A DNA stretch of 64,000 nucleotides, taken from positions 14,303,111-14,367,110 of the forward strand of contig NC_056552.1 in the NCBI RefSeq assembly GCF_910596095.1. Reading direction: 5' to 3'. Below the pieces are notes generated by a model. The model was given only the letters and a program-made list of their open reading frames with translations, did not search any database and was not told the DNA's origin. Below are positions 57,833 through 64,000 of this stretch, piece by piece; within the stretch, counting starts at the first letter, position 1; each line of letters begins with the position of its first letter. This DNA is from Thunnus maccoyii. Lineage: Eukaryota; Chordata; Actinopteri; Scombriformes; Scombridae. Both the position numbers and the translations under genes were made by a program.

Positions 57833-58715
57833 AAACATGAAGATATGTATGGACATTGTCAATACACGTTGGACTACATTTACATCCCTATCGTGCCATC
57901 AATAAAATGACACAACCATGACGTTGCAGGACTTGATAGTGCTAGATAGGACTTAGGACAAAGTCAGATGAAAGTGTGTCACTTAGAGCACATGTTAGTA
58001 TGTAATGAAGATAGATAGCTAATAATGGAAAAGTAACCCGCCCTCCTTTTTATCAGAAACTGGGGATTCCCAAAGGTTTGAGCGCTCCTGGGTGGAGGAG
58101 GTTTGGAAGAAAGGAGGGATTGCACATTCCTGTCGGATGGCATAAGACCTTCCATCAGTGGAGCGGCAGGGAATTGGAAAATAATCCCTCATTTTCCAAG
58201 TTGAAATAAATGCAGTTATAGGCCGTGAAGTGGAAGGGGCATCACTCTTTTGCGCGTGCTCCCGCTGTCTCGGGGGGCGTGTGGCGGTGCGTTCACAGGC
58301 GAAACTACTACACAACTGAAACGGTCTCTTTTACTTTCAGAATTATAAAGCAATAAGGCAATCAAGAGATAAATGAAACCACATGTCATGTATTTACTGC
58401 GCACGCAACTTCAAGAACACATTAAGCTACATGATCTATTAAAATGTTTTCTGCTCCAATTAACCTGTCTTAGCTCCAGACCATATCGTAATCACATGCG
58501 GACTCCGGCACATCTGGCTCAAGATCGGCAAAAAAATTGTAGGCCAGCATCGACTGAAAGCGGTTTGGTCAAGTAGTCAAAAATTTAGAGACCTTAAATT
58601 TGCAGTGTAATCGCTCTAAAACTAATTATTTGGGGCTGAAAGGAAACGATGTAGCCTATAGGACACGCTGCATGTGAACGTCTGGGAATTGTTGCCAGAC
58701 ATTCCAATGTAGTGA

Positions 58716-58756
58716 CACACACACACACACACACATACACACGCGCGCGCACACGC

Positions 58757-58816
<60 letters not shown>
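58716..58816. repeat. Compound (CA)n/(CG)n microsatellite
   Basis: CA units at 58716-58734, a CGCG patch near 58741-58751, then about 28 CA units to 58816. This is a purine-pyrimidine alternating tract capable of Z-DNA. The minus-strand poly-Cys-Val frame is an artefact. Confidence 0.9.
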
Positions 58817-58821
<5 letters not shown>

Positions 58822-59065
58822 CTCCGAGTTATTGTCCTCCTGTCCGCATATCAGTGGCTACTGCCGCTTTCGCGTGCTGTTGGATATATTGGAATTTTGT
58901 AATTAGACGTTATAAAACAGCCACGACAAGACTGGTTCAATTCATATAATAATTAAAAAAAGTTTTTACAATTACCCTGACAAAAGAACGCGTGCTCTTG
59001 CTTTCAAGATCTCATCAAGTACTGTGTGTTTGTTTATTAATGTAAACACAACTTTATTTAGGGAT

Positions 59066-59096
59066 AGTTGCATTGTATCAGATGTAATAAACAGGT
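59066..59096. repeat. Exact 31-bp direct repeat, copy 2
   Basis: Identical to 57802-57832. This copy runs straight into a (TTTG)n/poly-T tract and then a retroposon-like tail. Confidence 0.9.
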
Positions 59097-59126
59097 TTGT
59101 TTGTTTGTTTGTTTTTTTTTTTTTAG

Positions 59127-59262
59127 GATTTTCCCAATTTTATATATGTACGGACTGACAAATTGGACTAAAGAGCACGGTCTAGACGAGCTCTATGTGA
59201 AAGGTGCCTTCTGTTGTGATTTGGCGCTATATGGATAAAATTGACTTTACTTGACTTGATAT
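59127..59262 (+). mobile_element. LINE/SINE 3' tail fragment
   Basis: The segment ending TGTGATTTGGCGCTATATGG followed by ATAAAATTGACTTTACTTGACTTGA closely resembles the 3' end shared by common fish non-LTR elements, ending in short (ACTTG) units. Only the tail is present, as in severe 5' truncation. It is preceded by a (TTTG)n/poly-T tract. Confidence 0.55.
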
Positions 59263-59939
59263 ATTTATTCCTGAGACTATGAATTGAATGAATATGAATC
59301 ATGAAATTGAAAAAAAATCTTTGCTACGTAATACAAATAAGCGCACTTAAATAAAAATCTATTTCCTACAGTATCTGCTGCTGCCAGTGGTGATACTGAG
59401 ATCCTTTATTGTAAAAGTTCTGCATTCAACATTTTACTAAATTAAAAGTGCATAAGTGATATCACCAAAATATTGGCTTCTTAATGTATGGAAAGTAAAA
59501 TCACTCATTATTGAATGAATCTGGTGTTAAGCATGTAGTAAAAATTGCAATATTTTTCTACTGAAATAAATGTAGTTGAGAAGTTCAGCATAAAATGGAA
59601 ATACACAAGTAATGTACAAGCACCTGGTTTTTTTTTCATATATGGCATCAACCTGCCAGGGACTGCACATGAAAATTAGCCTGTGTGGCTAAATCTGGCA
59701 CATTTACATGATGGACCCAAGTGCTCATGTTAACTAACATGTATTGTCCCTTCTTAAATAAATATAAACATAAAAACCTCGAGTACAAGTGGCCACTGAA
59801 GCCCACTTAAATCGTAAAACTAATCAAAAAAGCCACTCAGAAATTCATGTTATGTGGTCAATTTGACAAAACCACATCAACTTCAAGTTAGAATGTAAAA
59901 AATCCGAGGAGCACCTGAAGGCATCAGAGAAAAGAGAGC

Positions 59940-60089
59940 GGTTTCCCTCCGTAGCGCGAGCTGCTGCATCAACTGTACCTCCGCGAGACTTGTGTGAAGC
60001 GAGTCAACGAAAACTTAGCAGAACATGTGTTGAAATAGCCGGTATGCGGACTTTTGACGGGTGCTGACTGGATACGACTACACTGGTTG
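59940..60089 (+). other. Candidate 5' untranslated exon of the next gene (plce1 by synteny)
   Basis: A locally GC/CpG-rich stretch (gtagcgcgagctgctgc, ctccgcgag, gcgagtcaacg) ends at a strong splice donor, TTG|GTAAGT at 60089/60090, the pattern of a first non-coding exon and its promoter. No protein is recognisable. In human the gene after SLC35G1 is PLCE1; that assignment is inference only. Confidence 0.35.
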
Positions 60090-63000
60090 GTAAGTTTGTA
60101 CCACGGCATCCCGAAACTGTCACCTCAGCAGAAGTTTAGACACGTTTTTTCAGGCTTTGCGTTGCATGAGTCTCTCGGTCGGGTGTACGGTTTGTTATGT
60201 GAGGTTGCGTACGGTGTCAGTGACTCCCAAAACTGGAGTCCAGGCACCCCGAAGTCGCTCAGAATATTATATAATATTAATGTTATTGCATGTACTTGAT
60301 ATTGCATGCGGGGGAACTGTGGGTGTTAGCTTGACTCGGCACAACTTACTGAAATAACCTTAGAAACCCCTTTATACTTCGAAACGGAGAATATGGGGGC
60401 TCTATCGTTGCTGCTATTTGCCTTTTTGAGGGAGCTGCAACACCATAAAACTTGTTGGTATTTACTGACACTGAATATTGGCACTCATTCACTTTGAATG
60501 TGATTCGCCTAGTCGGCAGGTAAGGTGTTTAACAGTTTTTGTTTCTGTGTGTTTACATGGTCCTCTAGGCATCCCTCCGGGGACTGTGACCTTTAACCCC
60601 GTTTTGTTTGTGTTGTTAAAGTGACGATTGGTTTAAATTGGAGATCAAACACTTCCAAATGGAAATGAAAGGGAATTACTTCTCAGATGAATCCAATCCA
60701 GATCAGAAACACTAAAAATAAATAAATAAATTTTAAAAAAAAGCACAGGAATTGTGCCTGCTGGTGTCTGTGGTGCAGAGACACATGGGCAGCTTATGAA
60801 TAAATACAGTCCATATGACAGTCTGACACACACTAACAGGATCACAGGACCTTGTTTACAGTGCAAAGTGAGAAGCCACATGAAGAAAATTCATCTCACT
60901 GTGACTATGATTCTATAGTGAGACTTAGTGTCAAAACTGGCACTTTTTAAAATCTAAAACACTTGGAACATCCTTTTTATATATTAGTTAAATATTTACC
61001 AGACAAAATGACAGTGTGTTAAAGGGCATGTCTATGTTTGACTTCACCTCTCCCCAAGTGTCTGTTTGTTTCCATTGTGCATACTTACACCGCATCCAGT
61101 CATCGTGTGTGCTCCAGCATCATGTCAGCTGTTAGAGCAGTTGGAGAGAGAAGGTGTGTCGATGTCCTGACAAAGAGATCTGTAACAGACAGGGATGGGA
61201 GACTGGTTGGACTTGTTGTTTCCGATCTAGCTATTCTGTGTATTTGTGCTTCCTCTCTTCCAGAAACCCCTTTAAGTGCTTCGATGTTGTGGAGCTGTGG
61301 AGCCGCTCAAGACATTGCAGTTTTTCTGGTTTGTCTTTGCTCTGCCACTTTAAGTCGTTAAACTTTGTTATCTTCTGCGTATTGGCATTCCAAGTTGTTT
61401 GCTGTCTTTATTAAAGGATGAACCTGCAGCTGCCAATCTGACATGGAAATTGTTGATCCTTGATAACCGCTGTAGTGTTACGGGTATTGAAATTCAAGTG
61501 GTTTTCCTCTTTAGCTGTTCCCAAGTTGATCTTCTGACACAAGTCTTGCGTTCAGTAATTTAGATAAGATGTGTTATCATGAACAAGTTGTAACACAAGA
61601 CATTTGAGGATGTCGTCTTGGGTTTTGGGAAACATTTATTGACAGTTTTCACCATTGTCTGACATTTTAAAGACCAAACAACCAATCAATTGAGAAAATA
61701 ATCGACAGATTAATCAATTAATAATCTAGATGTAATAACCCAGATCCCACTAAATAGAGAGTCTTGCTTTGGTGCTGCAACCAGATTTCAATAAAGTGGC
61801 TGCACAGAATGAACACTTTAGTGAAATTTTGATGGTAGTTAGCCATATGTTTTGTGATTGCTGTACACTTACATAACATCGACTCTGTTCCCAACAACGT
61901 AATCTGCTCCTGAAACCAAAAAATAATGGCAGATGGCACAAAGCAGACTATAAACTAGTTCATGTAACGTTCATCAACAGCAACAGGAATGTTATCCGTG
62001 AAAACCTTTTAACTGATGGCCACAAGGTCACAGAGAATGTTTTGCACTATCGCCATCATCTTTACTGGCGTGTCTCACCTTTGTTATGCCTCTTTCTGTT
62101 ATTATAGCCACACACAGACACAAACACACACTCAAAAAGACAGGTACCAGTGTCTTTCTTTTTTCAAGTCCAGCAGCCTCCCTTCCCCATTTTGAGTCAT
62201 CTTTTATTGTCTTTGTTAACATGCACACACTAGCATTCGCACACTCATTCACCGTGAAAATACAGTCACCCCTTCTTGAGTCAGCCCTCTCCCTCTTGTT
62301 GTTACACTGATACACACACACGCACACACACACACACACAGAACCTCTCTCTCTTTCTGTACAGTTTCCACTGGCGTCTCTCTCTGCCCTGCCCTCTAAT
62401 CAAAGCCATATGTTCTCCAGGTCCCTCGCATGAAAAGTCTGTTCTGTTTGCAGCACTTTTCGCAGCATTAACCGGCCTCTCATTTTGTTATTGACAGAGC
62501 GAGTCTGTGTTGAAAATGAAAGGTAACCTGCAGAGGGGTTGCAGGCTGTCGTTTCATCCCTATTCTTGTCTTTTCTTCGTGGAAAGGTAGATCGTTTTCT
62601 CTCGCTTTACCCCTTAATGACGATGGAGTCTCTTGACATGCTCATGTGTGTTTCCCATGCAGCTGTGTCGGTATTTGTGAGCTGTCTGTGTGGCTGGTTT
62701 GATAAAATCCTCATGAATTAAAGTAATTTCATTCCTCGGCCTTGGTAATTCCTGACAGATCACAGCGTTAAAGATTTTCAGGGTGTGTAGGCCCACATTG
62801 CCAACTTATTAGTGTAACCCTTTGCCAATTTGGCCTCATTATCTGACCATGACTAATATAAGCATAACCAGCACCCTTGTTCTGTGGGGACCTACCAGGA
62901 ACAGACATGTGACTCATTTTGGGTCCTTACCCAAAAGTTTGGAAGCACTTGCCTCAAATGAAGAGTAATATTTGTGCCCTTATTTCTCCAAATAAATGCA

Positions 63001-64000
63001 ATGCCATCCTGTTTATCTGGTTATGGATAAAGTTCACATTCTGTTCAGCTAATCTTTCTTCTGTGACATTTACAGGCAAGCAGATGGAAAGTGTTTTTTC
63101 CATCAGTTCTTACCCACTTGCTGTGATTTTCTGCCCAAAGCTGGCTGGGCTTGACACTCAAGAGTTCGGGCCAATTCGAGCTCTTTGAATTCGCTCAAGC
63201 TTCACTCAGGTTGGGATTCAAAAGTTTGTTGAATTGCTTTCCTCAGTCGAGGCACTATTTAATTGTTCCCATTGTAAAAATGAATAATAACAGAAGTATG
63301 AAGAATGTAATTTGACTTTTCACGTGTTCTTTTTTTAAGTTTGTTGTCGATGGTTGACTGTCATGTGTAATTAAATCCACAATTCACAGCACAGTTAATG
63401 TCCGCTGGTTATTAATCCATCAGCAGTTTGAGGTTGTTTTAGATTATGTTTTTTAATAAAAATCAGCCATTAGCAGCGTTTTGGCTTATTGAACGCTGCA
63501 GCGATTCAGTGTTGGGTAGGGTTGAAACGCCATGTCAGTTTTTTGATTGGACTTTTGTTTTTATTGGTGGATTTTTATTGGTACTCTAAAGCACATGCCA
63601 TCACATCTCACCCTTTGTCCAGGTCTTTGCGCTTCATGGTAACAGTTTCTTTTCAATGGCGACCAGTTTAAGGAATGTGATTGTATTGTAGTCATATGAT
63701 GCGTCTTTTCTTTCTGACCCCCAGCGTTAAAGAAAGAGGGGGATGGGAGGGGGGGGTCCTTTGCATGTAGGGGGCTTATTCTACCTCAGTTTTAAAGAGA
63801 ACTGTGCAGGGTTTTCTGTAAGTGCATTTAATGCCTGATGGGACGTTTACTGATACAATAAAAATCTCTTTTATTCCTGTTTTAATGTCTGCTAAGCTCT
63901 TAATAAGCCATCAGTGTACACTGTGGTTTGGAGCCATCTAAGAACATGATGCATAAATTGTTGGATACTCTGCCCCGTTGGTTACTGTTGTTTTCGCAGG
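60090..64000. other. Probable first intron or intergenic sequence
   Basis: No coding exon was recognised on either strand. The stretch contains a small CA microsatellite (62313-62340), a fish repeat fragment (about 61640-61735) and a G-run near 63745-63757. The last bases (TGTTGTTTTCGCAG, ending 63999) look like a splice acceptor at the very edge, so an exon may begin at 64000. Confidence 0.35.
61640..61735 (+). repeat. Fragment of a dispersed teleost repeat
   Basis: GACATTTTAAAGACCAAACA, then ACCAATCAATTGAGAAAATA and ATCGACAGATTAATCAAT, match my memory of a widespread fish repeat that describes itself by ATCGAT/AATCAAT words. There is no second copy in this window to confirm. Confidence 0.4.

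Larger units (their letters stand above)
55201..59939. other. Intergenic region between slc35g1 and the next gene
   Basis: No gene was recognised. The stretch holds a Tc1-like copy (56257-56987), TG and CA microsatellites, an exact 31-bp repeat pair (57802 and 59066), a GC-rich patch (about 58020-58340) and a retroposon tail (about 59127-59262). Confidence 0.5.

Noticed and set aside
58622-58816. Minus-strand poly-Cys/Val frame
   Set aside because: Artefact of the CA microsatellite.
63986-64000. A coding exon beginning at the window edge
   Set aside because: The acceptor-like TTTTCGCAG is suggestive, but only one base follows, so nothing can be shown.

Overview
The window is nuclear DNA of a ray-finned fish, probably a percomorph. 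Its genes are spliced with GT-AG introns, it carries CA/TG and tetranucleotide microsatellites, and the mobile DNA is typical of teleosts: Tc1-type elements, an L2-type LINE, several short inverted-repeat elements and a retroelement fragment. Nothing bacterial, viral or plasmid-like was seen. I rebuilt four protein genes exon by exon; every splice junction closes in frame.

Layout, left to right. (1) 11-5930 (+): the 3' part of the cone photoreceptor phosphodiesterase gene pde6c, 15 coding exons from inside GAF-B through the catalytic domain to a C-terminal prenylation box. (2) 9655-26157 (-): complete fra10ac1, 14 coding exons, 338 aa, tail-to-tail with pde6c. (3) 27696-36582 (+): complete lgi1, 10 coding exons, 550 aa, head-to-head with fra10ac1 across about 1.5 kb. 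(4) 39794-51593 (+): complete slc35g1 (tmem20), 5 coding exons, 415 aa. (5) 59940-64000: no coding exon recognised, but a candidate 5' untranslated exon ends in a strong splice donor at 60089/60090. From the human 10q23.33 order the next gene should be plce1.

The neighbourhood PDE6C-FRA10AC1-LGI1-SLC35G1-(PLCE1) is the one I know from the human chromosome, so this is conserved vertebrate micro-synteny, not a functional operon. The products act in different places: cone outer-segment cGMP hydrolysis, nuclear pre-mRNA splicing, secreted synaptic signalling, and membrane transport. The only plausible shared regulation is the head-to-head fra10ac1/lgi1 interval.

Mobile DNA sits in introns and intergenic stretches. 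Best supported are two differently deleted copies of one Tc1-like family (13935-14449 and 56257-56987), a PIF/Harbinger-like element (48084-48618) inside a retroelement protease region, an L2-like LINE inside a wider inverted-repeat structure in slc35g1 intron 2, and two short TIR elements (19401-19791, 38669-39072). I found no evidence for a wholly new biological system. The most interesting leads are two lgi1 introns, absent from the mammalian gene as I know it, whose edges resemble duplicated exon sequence; upstream AUGs overlapping the start codons of all three complete genes; the nested transposons; and an unexplained exact 31-bp repeat at 57.8 and 59.1 kb.
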